A DNA stretch of 64,000 nucleotides from NCBI GenBank assembly GCA_965240325.2, contig OZ251254.1, positions 558,001 to 622,000 on the forward strand. The letters are read 5' to 3'. Below the pieces are notes generated by a model that saw nothing but the letters and a program-made list of their open reading frames with translations, was not told where the DNA came from and searched no databases. This DNA comes from Rebecca billardiae RCC1528. Taxonomy: Eukaryota; Haptophyta. Every line of letters starts with the position of its first letter. Positions within the stretch are counted from its first letter, which is position 1. A program made the position numbers and the translations under genes. Positions 37,231 through 48,036 of this stretch are shown piece by piece.

Positions 37231-40082
37231 GCCCGGCGGCGGCACGCCGCCGCCCTCGGCGCCGCCCGGCTATGGTGCCAGCCCTGCCGCGCAGCAGGCG
37301 CAGCCGGCGGCAGCGGCGCAGCCGGCGCCGGGCGGCGTGCCGCCCGTGCCGGCGCTGCAGCTCGGCCACGGCCTGCTCGACGGGCCGGGCGGGCCGCACG
37401 GGCCGGCGCCGAGCGCGCCGCCGCCGCCGGCCGCGCCCGCGCCGCCGCCCGCCGCGCCCGCGGCTGCAGCGCTGGCCGCGCACGTCGCGGGCGCGTCCGC
37501 CGCGGCGCGCGCGGCGGCGGCGGCGTTGGCGCGCGCGGCGTCGGCGCCGCCGCTCCCGCACGGCGTCGCCCCCATCGACGACGACGACGGCCAGACCGAG
37601 CTCGACAAGTCCAACGTCCTGCTCATCGGACCGACCGGGTGCGCCGCGCCGCCGCGCCGCCGCGCCGCCGCGCCGCCGCGCCGCCGCGCCGCCGCGCCGC
37701 CGCGCCGCCGCGCCGCCGCGCCGCGCCGCCGCCGCGCCGCCGCGCCGCCGCGCCGCCGCGCCGCCGCGCCGCCGCGCGGCTGCGGCTGGCGGCTGCGCGC
37801 GGCTCTGCGGCTGCGCGTGTGGGCGTGCAGCCCGCGCGCGTGGCTGCGTGGCTGCGTGCGTGTGCGTGCGTGGTGCGCGTGCGCGTGCGCGTGCGTGTCG
37901 GCACCCGCTGCGCCGCTGGGCGCGCGCGGCTGCCGCCGCGCTCGCGCCGCGTGCGGCTGCGTGCCGGCACGGCGCCTGCTGAGTGTGGGCGGTGTCCGGC
38001 GCCCGCGCCGCGCGTGGCTGGCGCGCGCAGCTGCGGCAAGACGCTGCTGGCGCGCACGCTCGCGCGCGTGATCCACGTCCCTCTCGTCATCGCCGACGCC
38101 ACCAGCCTCACACAGGTGTGTGCGCGTGCGCGTGTGCGTGTGTGTGTGCGCGTGCGTGCGTGTGCGTGTGTGCGTGTGTGCGGCGGGTGCGCCGGTGGCG
38201 CGGGCGGTGTGCCGGGCGGTGGCGGCAGCAGCGGCACAGCCGCGGGCACGCGCGCTGGCGCTAGGTTGGTGGGCGCGGGTGGCCTGGGTGGCACCCAAGG
38301 GCTCGGTGCAGGGCCACGCCTCGCCCCGCGCCGTGCCCTCAGCCGCCGCGCCGCACCGCCGCCGCCCGCCTGACCGTGCCCTGCCCTGCGCCGCCCCCTC
38401 CGCTGCGCGTCCGCCGTGCGCGCCCGCGCGCGTGTACGCACCCCGCCGCCCCTTCCCCCCGCGCGCAGGCGGGGTACGTAGGCGAGGACGTCGAGTCGAT
38501 CCTGTACAAGCTGTACCAGGCGGCGGGCGGTGACCTCTGCCTCGCGCAGCAGGGTATTGTCTACCTGGACGAGGTGCGGCGCGGCGGGGGCGGCGGGGGC
38601 GGCGGGGGCGACGGGGGCGGCGGCGGGGGCGGGGGCGGTGGGGGCGGCGGTGGGGCGCGTGTGCGCGGCCCCCGCGGGGGCGCGGGCTGCGTGCGCCGCC
38701 GTGTGTGTGGTGCTGGCGGCGCACGCACACACACACACGCACACGCACACACACACACGCACACACGCACACACGCGCACACACGCACACACACACACAC
38801 ACGCACACACACACACACGCACACACACGCACACACACACACGGCACACGCCGCGCCGCCCCCGCGCCCCCGCCCGCCCGCCCCCGCGCGCGTCAGGTGG
38901 ACAAGATCGCGCGCCGCGCGTCGGGCGGCACGTCGTATCGCGACGTCTCTGGCGAGGGCGTGCAGCAGGCGCTGCTCAAGATGCTCGAGGGCTCGCTCGT
39001 CTCCGTGCCGGAGAAGGGCGCGCGCAAGTCGCCGCGCAACGAGTTGATGACGATGGACACGTCGAACATTCTCTTCATCTGCGGCGGCGCCTTCTCCGGC
39101 CTTGAGAAGATTCTCGAGGAGCGGCTGGCGGCGAAGCGGATTGGGTTTGGCAGCCCGGCGCAGGCCAGCTCGGCCGAGCTGGCGGCGCAGGTGGATCGCG
39201 AGCAGCCCACCACGGACGACCTGGTGTGTGCGTGTGTGCGCGTGCGTGTGCGCGTGCGGCCGGCCGGGTGGCGAGCTGCGCGCTGCCGCTGCCGCGCCCG
39301 CGCCCGCCCCCCTCGCCCCTCGCGCGCGCCTCCCCGCATCCCCTCCGCCCGCCCTGCTGCCCGTTGCCTGCCCCCTGTGTGCCCCGAAACACCACCCGTG
39401 CAAACTCACGACCACGCGCGCGTGCACGCGCGTCCATCCCTGCTCCCCGCGGCCGCCTGCCTCCCAGGTGCAGTACGGCTTGCTGCCCGAGTTCATCGGG
39501 CGCTTTCCCGTGCTGGCGCGGCTCGACTCCCTGGGGGAGGCCGAGCTCGTGCATGTGCTCACGCGCCCGCGCAACGCGCTGCTCAAGCAGTACCGGACCA
39601 TGTTCGGAGCGGAGGGGCTCGACTTGCACTTCACGCACGAGTGCGCGCTGTGCGCCCGCAGCGCGCGCTCGCGCGCAGCACAAGCGCGCGCGCGCCGCAC
39701 GCCGCTGCCTGAGCGCCGCGCGCCCGCGCGCGATCGCGCCGCGCGTGCGCGCCGCGCAGCGCCCTTGCGGAGGTGGCGGCGGTGGCGCTGCAGCGGCGCA
39801 CGGGCGCGCGCTCTCTGCGCGCGATCGTGGAGGGGCTGCTCAACAGCTCGATGTGCGCGCAGCGCGCACGCGCACCGCCGCGCGCCGCGCGCGCGCGGCG
39901 CGGGCGGCGCATGCGCGCGCTGGGCGGAGGCCATGCGGGCAGGCGGGCCGCGCCAGCGGCGCAGAGGGCCGGCGGCCGCTGAGGCGCCGGGACGCGCACA
40001 CACACGCGGACGCGCGCCGCCGCCGACGCGCCGCGCACGCGCGCACCTCACGCGCCGCCCGCACTCGCGCCGCGCCTCCCTC

Positions 40083-40115
<33 letters not shown>

Positions 40116-40426
40116 CGCTGCCATCCGTCCGCCCGCGCGCGCGCAGGTACGATGCGCCGCAGTGGGCGCGGGCCGGGGTCGAAGTGGTCCTGGTCGATGG
40201 CGCGGCGGTGCGGGCGCACGCGGCGCCGCTGCTGCTGTCGCGCTCGGAGTTCTTCGAGCCGGGGTTCGACGCGGAGGCGGCGCGCAGGAAGCAGCGCGCG
40301 CGCGCCACGGACACGGCGCCGAGAGTGGGCGGGCCCGCGGGCGGCGCCGACGAATCGGCTGCGGCGGCGTCATCAGACGCAGACGCGGACGGCGCAGAGT
40401 GCGAGCCGGAGCAGTCGGCAGTCTAG
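35874..40426 (+). CDS. clpX: ClpX, AAA+ unfoldase of the ClpXP protease
   Basis: Eight exons give 875 residues: 35874-36926, 37127-37638, 38031-38115, 38469-38573, 38897-39223, 39468-39640, 39760-39852, 40147-40426. All introns are GT-AG and the phases agree. Residues 1-60 are basic/Ala-rich with [11 protein letters not shown], like a mitochondrial presequence. A zinc-binding motif follows (CPRCGAPL...CWTCGTC), then a long Pro/Ala/Gly insert. The AAA+ core has Walker A GPTGCGKT, the [10 protein letters not shown] pore-loop region, Walker [27 protein letters not shown], the [10 protein letters not shown] segment and a C-terminal small domain ([19 protein letters not shown]). ClpX unfolds substrates and feeds them to ClpP. 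It is longer than bacterial ClpX (about 420) because of Pro/Ala-rich inserts. Divergent from an HPD/J-like gene. Confidence 0.93.
37640..37780. repeat. GC-only tandem repeat in ClpX intron 2
   Basis: Runs of cgccgcgc-type units (for example gccgcgccgccgcgccgccg) fill the first part of the intron that interrupts the Walker A codons. Confidence 0.85.
38728..38842. repeat. CA microsatellite in ClpX intron 4
   Basis: About 115 bases of (CA)n with regular CG interruptions, within the intron 38574-38896. Confidence 0.95.
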
Positions 40427-40636
40427 CCGCGAGCGGCCTCGATCGCCCTCGGGCGGAGGGCGCTGCGCCCCGTATGCGCGTAGTGCCCAGAGGCTATCCT
40501 TGCTGACGGTCGAGACCGTTGCCGCGCAAAGTTGCGACGGCGGTCGCCGTCGGCCGGCCATCGTGAAAACGTGCTCAGCGCGGCTCGACGACCAAGTCCG
40601 GGGGCACAGTGCACACGTCCGGTGCCGGAGTGGAAG

Positions 40637-42649
40637 ATGCCAGCAGGGCGTCCCGTGCCGCCAGGGCCCAGGCGCGCACAGCGAGCTCTCGGCCGGGCGC
40701 GAGGCATCCCGCGGCGCATCACGCGGGCCGTGATGCGTGGCGCGCTCGCTCTCGCGCTGCTCGCGGCCGTGCCCGCCGGCGCGGGCGGCGCGCCGCGGTG
40801 GGCGCCGCCGCGCCACCCGTGCACCACCCCCGCCGGCCCGCGCCTCCGCCACGCCGCCCGCCGCCCGCCGCGCGCCGCGCCGCGGCTGTCGGCGCCCGCG
40901 CACGACGAGGGGAGGATGGCGGTCGTGCTCAACATGAACGCGCGCCGGGTGAACGAGCGGGTGGCGGAGATGGCGCGCGCGGAGGTGGGCGAGGCGGACG
41001 TCTTCGTCACGCGCACCGCCGACGACGCGCGGCGCGCGTGCGCCACCATCGTCGAGCGCGGGTACGCAACCGTCGTGCCGTGCGGCGGAGACGGCACGCT
41101 CGCCGGCGTGATCAACATGCTCGCGGAGATCCGGCGGGAGGAGTGGGGCGAGGCGGCGCCGCTCGAGGGGATGCCGCGCTTCGCGTACGTGCCGCTCGGC
41201 ACGGGCAACGGGATGGCCACGCTTGTCGGCCCGCGCGCGCGCACGCGCTGCGCGCTGCGCGCGCTCGCGGCCGCGCGCGACGCGCGCGCGCTCGGCGCGC
41301 GCACCCTCGCCGTGCCGGCCATCGAGGTGTGCACGCTGGACGACGGCAGCGCGGAGGAGGGCGCGGCCGCCTCGCCGCGCCCCGAGCCCGCCTCCGAGCT
41401 CTGCTTCTTCGCCGGCTGCGGCTTCGACTCGCTGATGCTCGACGACTTCAAAGCGGTGCGCCGCTGGGGCAGGCGGCTGCCGGCGTGGGCGGGCGGCGGC
41501 TGGCTGCAGTCGCTCGGCGGGTACGTGGTGGCGTACGTGGCGCGCACGCTGCCGCAGTGCCTGGCGGGGCGGCACCGCGTGTGGGCGCGCATCACCGCGC
41601 CCGCCGCCGAGCCCGCCGCGCCGCGCCCCGCGCCCCCCACTTGGTTCATGGACCCAAGGCGCGCGGACTGCGCCATGCAAGTTGGGCCCGGCGGAATCGA
41701 GGCGGGCGGCGGCGCGCAGCCGCAGCCGCAGCCGCAGCCGCAGCCGCAGGCGCAGCCACAGGGCGGCGGCGCGCAGCGCGCGGCCGGCGCGCCGAGCCTC
41801 GCGCCGGCCGTGCCAGGCGGCGCGCTCGGCGCGCCGCCGGCGCCGAGCGCGGCCGAGGGCGCGCCGGCTGATGCGGCTGCGGCCACGTTTGCCGTGCCGG
41901 CCGCGGCCGAGGCGGAGGCGCAGGGCGGCGGCGGTGCGGCGCCGCCGCAGCCCGCCGGCCCGCCCGCTCCCGGCGCGGCCTCGGCGCCGCCGCAGGCGCA
42001 GCCGCCGCAGCAGCAGCTCCTGCTGTACGAGGGCCAGGCCGGCATCATCGCCGCCGGCAGCTGCCCATACTACGGCGGCGGGCTCAAGCTGTTCCCGCTG
42101 TCGAGAGTTGTGCCCGTGGGCGGCGGCGCGGCGCCGACGCTGCACCTGCGCATCGCGCGCATCCCCGCGCTGCTCGGCTTCGTCAAGCTGTACTGGATCT
42201 TCCGCGGGACGTACCGGCACATGCGCTCGGGCGTGGTCGACTACGTGGGGAGCGAGTTCACCGTCGAGCTGGGCAACGCGTACCCACTGCAGCACTCGGG
42301 CGAGGCGGTGGGCGCGGCGCGCGTGTTCAGACTGCGCGCCGCGCCCTCGCCCATCCGCTTCGTCGACCAGCTGCCGCCCGCGCCGCACTTTGCGGAGGTC
42401 GCGGCGGCGCTCGGCGCGCGGGGCGAGCACCGCGCGCCGCGCGCGCGCCGCTGGCGCCGGGCTGCGAGGGGCGGCGCGCCCGCGCGCGCCGTGGGCGGTG
42501 CAGACGCTCCCGTGAGCGCGGGCGGCGAGCACGGCCCAGCGGGTGCGGCGGCTGCAGCAGACGCCGCGGGCGCCGGCGGGGCGGAGGAGGAGGGCGAGAC
42601 GCGCGTCGGCGCAGAGCAGGCGGCGCATGCCGCGGCCGGCGGCCAATGA
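40637..42649 (+). CDS. Diacylglycerol/sphingosine-kinase-like lipid kinase
   Basis: 670 residues from the ATG at 40637. A second ATG at 40733 gives MRGALALALLAAVPAGAGGA, a convincing signal peptide, and may be the true start (638 residues). The DAGK catalytic fold is clear: VLNMNARRVNERV, then VVPCGGDGTLAGVINML (nucleotide-binding GGDGT), YVPLGTGNGMATLVG, and FFAGCGFDSLMLDDFK. A low-complexity Gln/Pro/Ala insert of about 120 residues separates this from the second half, AGSCPYYGGGLKLFPLSR and the C-terminal beta domain. The family phosphorylates diacylglycerol, sphingosine or ceramide; the substrate cannot be told. With a signal peptide it could act in the endomembrane system or the plastid. 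Single exon, 210 bases after ClpX on the same strand. Confidence 0.82.
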   Translation: MPAGRPVPPGPRRAQRALGRARGIPRRITRAVMRGALALALLAAVPAGAGGAPRWAPPRHPCTTPAGPRLRHAARRPPRAAPRLSAPAHDEGRMAVVLNMNARRVNERVAEMARAEVGEADVFVTRTADDARRACATIVERGYATVVPCGGDGTLAGVINMLAEIRREEWGEAAPLEGMPRFAYVPLGTGNGMATLVGPRARTRCALRALAAARDARALGARTLAVPAIEVCTLDDGSAEEGAAASPRPEPASELCFFAGCGFDSLMLDDFKAVRRWGRRLPAWAGGGWLQSLGGYVVAYVARTLPQCLAGRHRVWARITAPAAEPAAPRPAPPTWFMDPRRADCAMQVGPGGIEAGGGAQPQPQPQPQPQAQPQGGGAQRAAGAPSLAPAVPGGALGAPPAPSAAEGAPADAAAATFAVPAAAEAEAQGGGGAAPPQPAGPPAPGAASAPPQAQPPQQQLLLYEGQAGIIAAGSCPYYGGGLKLFPLSRVVPVGGGAAPTLHLRIARIPALLGFVKLYWIFRGTYRHMRSGVVDYVGSEFTVELGNAYPLQHSGEAVGAARVFRLRAAPSPIRFVDQLPPAPHFAEVAAALGARGEHRAPRARRWRRAARGGAPARAVGGADAPVSAGGEHGPAGAAAAADAAGAGGAEEEGETRVGAEQAAHAAAGGQ

Positions 42650-42914
42650 CGACCGGCGGCTGCTGCCACTGCCAGCGCGCCGCGCTGATGTGAGCCGCGC
42701 CGCCGCGCGCGGCCGCGCGGGTCATGCAAGAAGACTTCAGCAGAAGGTACTGCTGGCGCAATCGTCCGCGGCCACGACTCCGCTGCATGATCAGAGTCTC
42801 ATGTGTGATGTCGCCTCATCAGCGAATAGCAGACGATATACATACACACATATATATACATATATATATATATATTATCGCCGATGTGTGTGTACATATA
42901 TGTATATGTATATG

Positions 42915-42946
<32 letters not shown>

Positions 42947-43515
42947 TCGACATCATGACAATGTTATATATTATTATTATATTATTAATATAATAATAAC
43001 ATCGTCATCCGAGCGTCTCATCATGTATCGTCCCGCCGCCCGCGCCGATCACGTAATCGGTCGTGGACGTAGTAGTCGGCCTAGTGGTTCAGTCGTTCGG
43101 TAACATCGGCCCGCCCCGCGATATATGCTCGTCATCAGTTAGATGGCAGCCTGCTAGTGATATGGCGGCCTGATGCGCGGCGGCTGATAATGCCGCAATA
43201 TGATTAACATGCCGCGGCCCCGCACGGCCCCGCTGATCCTGATGGCGGCGAGTCGGATAACGGATTGACAGTCTGCCGGTCACACATTACATTGGTCATT
43301 GCTACTCAGGAATGAAATCAGGCGTACAGTGTCACCTGACATATCAGTATAAACCCGGCACCCTCGCTCGACTGGCACCTCGGCGACCTCGGCACCTCGG
43401 CGACCTCCGGCGATCACTCGCTGACATTGCAGACTGCTGCTGATCTGAGTGATCAAGCAGAGCTCTCGGACTCGGATCGAGCGCCTGGCCGCTTTCCGGG
43501 ATTGCCCTGAACTGC
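42650..43515. other. Gene-poor stretch with AT-rich core
   Basis: No gene recognised. 42836-43010 is composed mostly of TA and TATATG runs followed by TTATTA-type sequence, in sharp contrast to the flanks. The last 100 bases carry short tandem ggcacctcggcgacctc units (about 43375-43410). Confidence 0.6.
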
Positions 43516-43626
43516 ATGGGCGGTCGCGCAGCGGTGCCTGTCTGCAGTGGCGACGACCAACGGGTGCGCTGCGCACAACCGGGGGCGAACAGGCACCCAA
43601 AGCAAAAGCCGCGGGCCGAGCGAGCG

Positions 43627-45495
43627 ATGGACGCGGCCGATCCGCGCGATGCGCTCGACAACGCGCTGCTGGACAGCGACGCAGACGAGGAGGACGAGGA
43701 GGATCAGAGCCGTGGCAGGTGGAGGCGCCCGAGCGTCGACTTCTGGACGCGCATGGGCCGCGCGGAGAGCGCCGTCTCACTCTCGAGCCTCGTGCTCGGC
43801 GCGGGCGAGGTTGCAGACGGCTCGGTGCTGCGCGCGCGCGCGATGTCCGCGGCTGCGCTCGACGGCTACGCGGGAAAGCTCTCGCCGGCGGCGCCCTCGC
43901 GTATCACGCGCGCTCGGGCACCGACGGCGCCGCATGCCTACGCGCACGCCCGCCGCTCGCGGCTGGACACGCCGCCGATCACCGAGGACGAGACCGCCGC
44001 AGCGGGCGCCGACGACGTCGCCGTGCCGGCCGCGGTCGGCGAAGGCGGCATGTCCGTGCGCGTGGTAGGGCTGCTGTGTCTCTGCCAGATCGCCCACTTC
44101 TACTCCATGTGCTCCATCTTCTCGTACGCGGGCTTCCTGTGCGTGGACGCGGGCTGGGTGGAGTCGGCGGACCGCGCGGGCTTCCTAGCCGGGCTTCTGG
44201 CGACCATGCTGCCGCTCGGCCGGCTGCCCACGTCCGTGCCTTGGGGGCACCTGGCGGACAAGGCGGGCCGGCGGCCCGCGCTCGTCGGCTCGATGGCGGG
44301 CGTCGCCCTCGGCTCCGTCGCGTTCGCGTTCTGCACCGACCTGCGCGCTGCGCTTGCGGTGCGCTTTGTGCTGCTGGGCGGCGGCAACGGCTGGAACTCG
44401 ATCCTCGGGCCGATCTGCGCGGAGAACGCGGGCGGCGAGCAGGCGCGCCTGATCGGCTACGTGTTTGGCGCCGGCGGCGTGATCAACATGCTCGGCCCCG
44501 CCGTCGGCGGGCTGACGTACGGCAGCGGGCCGCTGGGCGCGCGCTTCCCCGCGATGGTGCCCTCCCTGATCGGGGCAGTGCTCGGCGCCCTGGCCGCGCT
44601 GCTCGCATATCTGTGGCTGCCCGAGACCAAGCCGGTGGCCGCGCGGCCACGGCTCAGCCTCGGCTCGCGCGCGAGCGGCGCCTCGCGTACCTCCGGCCCC
44701 CGGCTCAGTGGCACGTCCGGGCCTCGGCTCAGCAGCGCGAGCGGCGGCGCCGCAAAGACCGGCAAGCAGCTCGGGAGCGACGCCGGCGCGGCGGCGGGCC
44801 CGGGGCTTGGGCGCGCGCTGCTCACGACGCCGATGCCCGCCATGCTCGTCCTGCGCAGCGGCATCGGCCTCGCGGCGTTTGCGAGCTACGACATCGTCCC
44901 GCTGTGGGCGATCGCCTCGTTGGACGCGGGAGGCGTGCAGCTGCCCAAGCAGTCCCTAGGCCTCCTCCTCGCCGCGGCCGCGAGCGTGCAGCTGCTGTGG
45001 ACGACGTTTGCGATGGGGCCGGTCATGGCGCGCGCGGGCAGCCGGCGGACGTTCGCCGGCGCGTGCGTCGTCGGCGCGTGCGCGCTCGTCGCGCTGCCGC
45101 ACACGCACACGATGCCGCTGCTCGCTGTGATCCCGCTCGTGGCCGCGCAGGCAGCCGCGCTCAACACCGCCTGCACGGCCTCCATCATCGCGACCAACGA
45201 GGCTGTGACCCTCGTCGCGCACGAGCTCGCGGGCGCGCTCAACGGCGTGCTCGTCACGGCCGAGTCCGTCGCCAAGGCGCTCGGGCCGGCTGTGGCGGCG
45301 CCCTTGTTCGCAGCGGCGATCACGGCTCGGCCAGCGTCAGAGGGGCAGCCCAGCGGCGCCGCGCTCACCTTCGCGGGGCTCGCCGTGCTCGTCAGCCTCT
45401 TTGGCGCCGGCGCGGCTCGCTTTCTGCGCGCCCTCGACTCGCGCGATCGCGAGCCCGACAGCCTCCCGGTCGTCGCAGAGCACTTGCTGGAATGA
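43627..45495 (+). CDS. Major facilitator superfamily transporter
   Basis: 622 residues from the ATG at 43627 (MDAADPRDALDNALLDSDAD); an in-frame ATG at 43516 would add 37 residues. An acidic cytosolic N-terminus of about 145 residues precedes about 12 hydrophobic segments. The motif between TM2 and TM3 reads GHLADKAGRRPAL, the MFS signature A. The pattern YVFGAGGVINMLGPAVGGL lies in TM5, and a Ser/Ala/Gly-rich central loop (GSRASGASRTSGPRLSGTSG) separates the halves. It resembles the drug/zinc-induced-facilitator-like antiporters of plants and fungi. Substrate unknown; no introns. Confidence 0.85.
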   Translation: MDAADPRDALDNALLDSDADEEDEEDQSRGRWRRPSVDFWTRMGRAESAVSLSSLVLGAGEVADGSVLRARAMSAAALDGYAGKLSPAAPSRITRARAPTAPHAYAHARRSRLDTPPITEDETAAAGADDVAVPAAVGEGGMSVRVVGLLCLCQIAHFYSMCSIFSYAGFLCVDAGWVESADRAGFLAGLLATMLPLGRLPTSVPWGHLADKAGRRPALVGSMAGVALGSVAFAFCTDLRAALAVRFVLLGGGNGWNSILGPICAENAGGEQARLIGYVFGAGGVINMLGPAVGGLTYGSGPLGARFPAMVPSLIGAVLGALAALLAYLWLPETKPVAARPRLSLGSRASGASRTSGPRLSGTSGPRLSSASGGAAKTGKQLGSDAGAAAGPGLGRALLTTPMPAMLVLRSGIGLAAFASYDIVPLWAIASLDAGGVQLPKQSLGLLLAAAASVQLLWTTFAMGPVMARAGSRRTFAGACVVGACALVALPHTHTMPLLAVIPLVAAQAAALNTACTASIIATNEAVTLVAHELAGALNGVLVTAESVAKALGPAVAAPLFAAAITARPASEGQPSGAALTFAGLAVLVSLFGAGAARFLRALDSRDREPDSLPVVAEHLLE

Positions 45496-45546
45496 ACTAA
45501 TTACTGCGGCTTACGGCGCTGCTGCCGGTCATCATCGTTATTTTCG

Positions 45547-45554
<8 letters not shown>

Positions 45555-45609
<55 letters not shown>
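45555..45609. repeat. GT microsatellite
   Basis: Uninterrupted (GT)27 in the 3' flank of the transporter gene. Confidence 0.97.
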
Positions 45610-45610
<1 letters not shown>

Positions 45611-47314
45611 CAGGTTGCACGGAAAAATGACCGCCCGCGACTGACAGATGTTACATTCCCAGTGGACGCGACCTGTCCACCCGTCTTTCGGTACATGGCG
45701 CCGTCGCCGTGCGCTCGGAAGCGGCGCGCGCTCTCGCGCGCTGCACGATGCCCGCTGTTGCGGGTGCAGCGCGCCACTCCGCGCCTCGATCGGCCTCTTC
45801 CTGCTTGAGTAGCATGTACCGAAAGTCAACCACCCTTGAGCTCCAATCGCGACATCGCGCAGCCGCGCGGCACGTTCACGTGGCATCTGAGTCGCAGAGG
45901 GCAGCAGAGCAGGCCGTCTCAGCCTGGAAGAGTTCCAGGCCCGGTGTGAAGAGAGGTAGCAATGCAAGGTGGATACGTGCCATGCATGTCGCAGTCTGGC
46001 CGCACACGACGTTCGCAGCCTACGACTCGCGCGTGCGTGCTTGCGCTCGGCCACGTCCATGCATCAGCTGTGCATGCATTGGATGGAGCGCGCGCGCGAC
46101 TGGTCTTGCACATCACGTTGCGCAGCAACAGTCGCGGGAGGAGACACGCGACACTCATAGAATGCGACAACCTTGCAATGTTCATCCAGCGCGTGTTGGT
46201 GAGGGTCGAAAAGCTGGCGGCGGCTACCTCTCAATCGCTCGGTTGCACTTGATGGTGCATGCGCGCCGGCCGGAGCGCTGAAGTGTCAGAGTCGTGGCAT
46301 GCTCGAGGCTCTTGGATGAGGAGATGGCCGCTACGCAGTCCGTCTATGTCGTCAGCATGAAGAACGGCATCCACGCACGACGCCTCTCGAACGCACACGT
46401 GCTTCCGCGCTGTGACACGCATCGACAAGAACTGCTCGGCAGGCTGACGAGGCACCACGCCTCACTCACGCCCAAGAACAGCAGGGCGAGTGCTAAGGAG
46501 CGGGCGAAGGAAGCTGTCACTCGCTGCGGCAAGGACGCTCTTCCTGTACGAATGGTCAGTGAGCCCTACATAGCCTTCTTTGTCTCGCGTGAGCGCAGCA
46601 CCAAGGGTGAGGCGCGAGGTGTTGCGCAGACGGTCGCACAGGCTCACGTAGACAGCTCGATGGTGATCATCGAAAGCTTCTATCGAGTGTTCAGATGCAG
46701 AGCGCGTGCGTACACCGAGCAGGAGCTGACGACCTACATGCTATCATGCCACGCGTGGATCTCCCCGCCGGCCCACAAGTCGCTGACGACTTACTGTCGA
46801 ACTCGAATGCTCGCGCGCGGCACTGCTGGCGAAGGCTGCACTCGTCGACGAGCTCGGTCCGATCATGACGGTTTGCCATACTGCGCGTGGTGACGGGCGT
46901 TGGCGGGCTCGAGGCGGATGGCGCGGGCGGTGTGAAGCAGATAGAGCCGGGCGTGTGCGCTCGCTCCGAGACGCGTCGAAGGGAGGACTGTCTCCAGCTG
47001 CCTGATGATCCTGGTCGAGAGGGTGATGCTGCTGTGGCTTTGCCGTCTCATCACGCGACGTGTGCTGGGATGATGACAGTCACTGCCGACGGCGAGGGTG
47101 TCCCGGCTGTGCTAGCTCAAGGGATGTAGCGCACGCGGACAAGTCCTGACGACACGCGCATTCAGCTAGTCATCATGCGGGGCTGCATCGACACGCGAGG
47201 CGCGCGCCACCCACGAGCGGCGAGTGGGCGGGCGCCATCCTTCAGAGGCGCCGTCTCTGAGAAATGTAACACCAAGGACAGTTTCCTGTGCAACCTGTCG
47301 TGTGTGTGTGTGTA
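45610..47314. other. 1.7-kb stretch without a supported gene
   Basis: GC is moderate, nearer that of the mobile elements to the right than of the genes to the left. The longest frame (+), from the ATG at 46324 to 46893 (MAATQSVYVVSMKNGIHARR), 189 residues, has a balanced amino-acid make-up and could be part of an old element or a small gene, but I recognise no domain. Confidence 0.4.
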
Positions 47315-47319
47315 TATAT

Positions 47320-47461
47320 TGTCAGGGAACGCGTCTCGAGGCTTGACGGTCGCGAGGTCGTGGACGAGCTTCGGCTCTTGCTGTGGTGACGCACAGCTTG
47401 TTTTGTGTGATCGGCTCATGTTTCGTTCACGAGTTGCAGAAGCATCTGGAATGCTTCCAGA
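47320..47461 (-). repeat. Extra partial LTR, tandem to the 3' LTR
   Basis: Copies the first 142 bases of the adjacent LTR (47462-47603) and abuts it directly at the sequence cttccaga|tgtcaggg. The target duplication lies outside it, so it arose at or after insertion. Confidence 0.9.
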
Positions 47462-47771
47462 TGTCAGGGAACGCGTCTCGAGGCTTGACGGTCGCGAGGT
47501 CGTGGACGAGCTTCGGCTCTTGCTGTGGTGACGCACAGCTTGTTTTGTGTGATCGGCTCATGTTTCGTTCACGAGTTGCAGAAGCATCTGGAATGCTTCC
47601 AGATGCCGCCGCCAGCCATGCTGTCCTGCTGTATTTTAGGATGAGGTTCAGGTTGATTTTGGAGGATTTTGTGCGAGCGCCGCCGCAGCGGTCGCGCCGC
47701 CACTGTGTGACTGCGAGTAAAATGTTGGATTGGAAATTGGAAATCACTGTAGATTGGCGATTCCTTTGACA
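47462..47771 (-). repeat. 3' LTR
   Basis: 310 bp; plus-strand ends tgtcagggaacg and ttcctttgaca. Identical by eye to 50629-50938. Confidence 0.93.
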
Positions 47772-47784
47772 CCCCCCCTCAATC
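47772..47784 (-). other. Polypurine tract
   Basis: On the minus strand gattgaggggggg directly precedes the LTR start TGTCAAAGG, where plus-strand DNA synthesis is primed in LTR retrotransposons. Confidence 0.75.
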
Positions 47785-48036
47785 CAATATGCGCTCGTCT
47801 GTGAGGACTAAGCTTGGATTATGAGTGATTTTGGGTTTTGTTTTGTTTGTGCATCTGTGTGCATGAGTGAATTGGAGTCAGTAATGGTTGCCAATGCCAG
47901 GATACGGGTCATGTGCTGGGACTTCCGTGTGACGGTTTTGGGTAACCCGAGTCAGTCCTGGGCTTATTTGCACCATATGTTCACTCTTTGGCCTTGATCT
48001 TGGACCTTGTTATTGGGCTATGCCCTGCCTTGATAG

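Noticed and set aside
38705-38860. His/Thr-rich repeat protein
   Set aside because: Translation of the CA microsatellite inside a ClpX intron.
46324-46893. Small gene with balanced composition
   Set aside because: No domain, no splice or codon-bias support, and it lies in repeat-rich sequence; left as part of an unassigned stretch.
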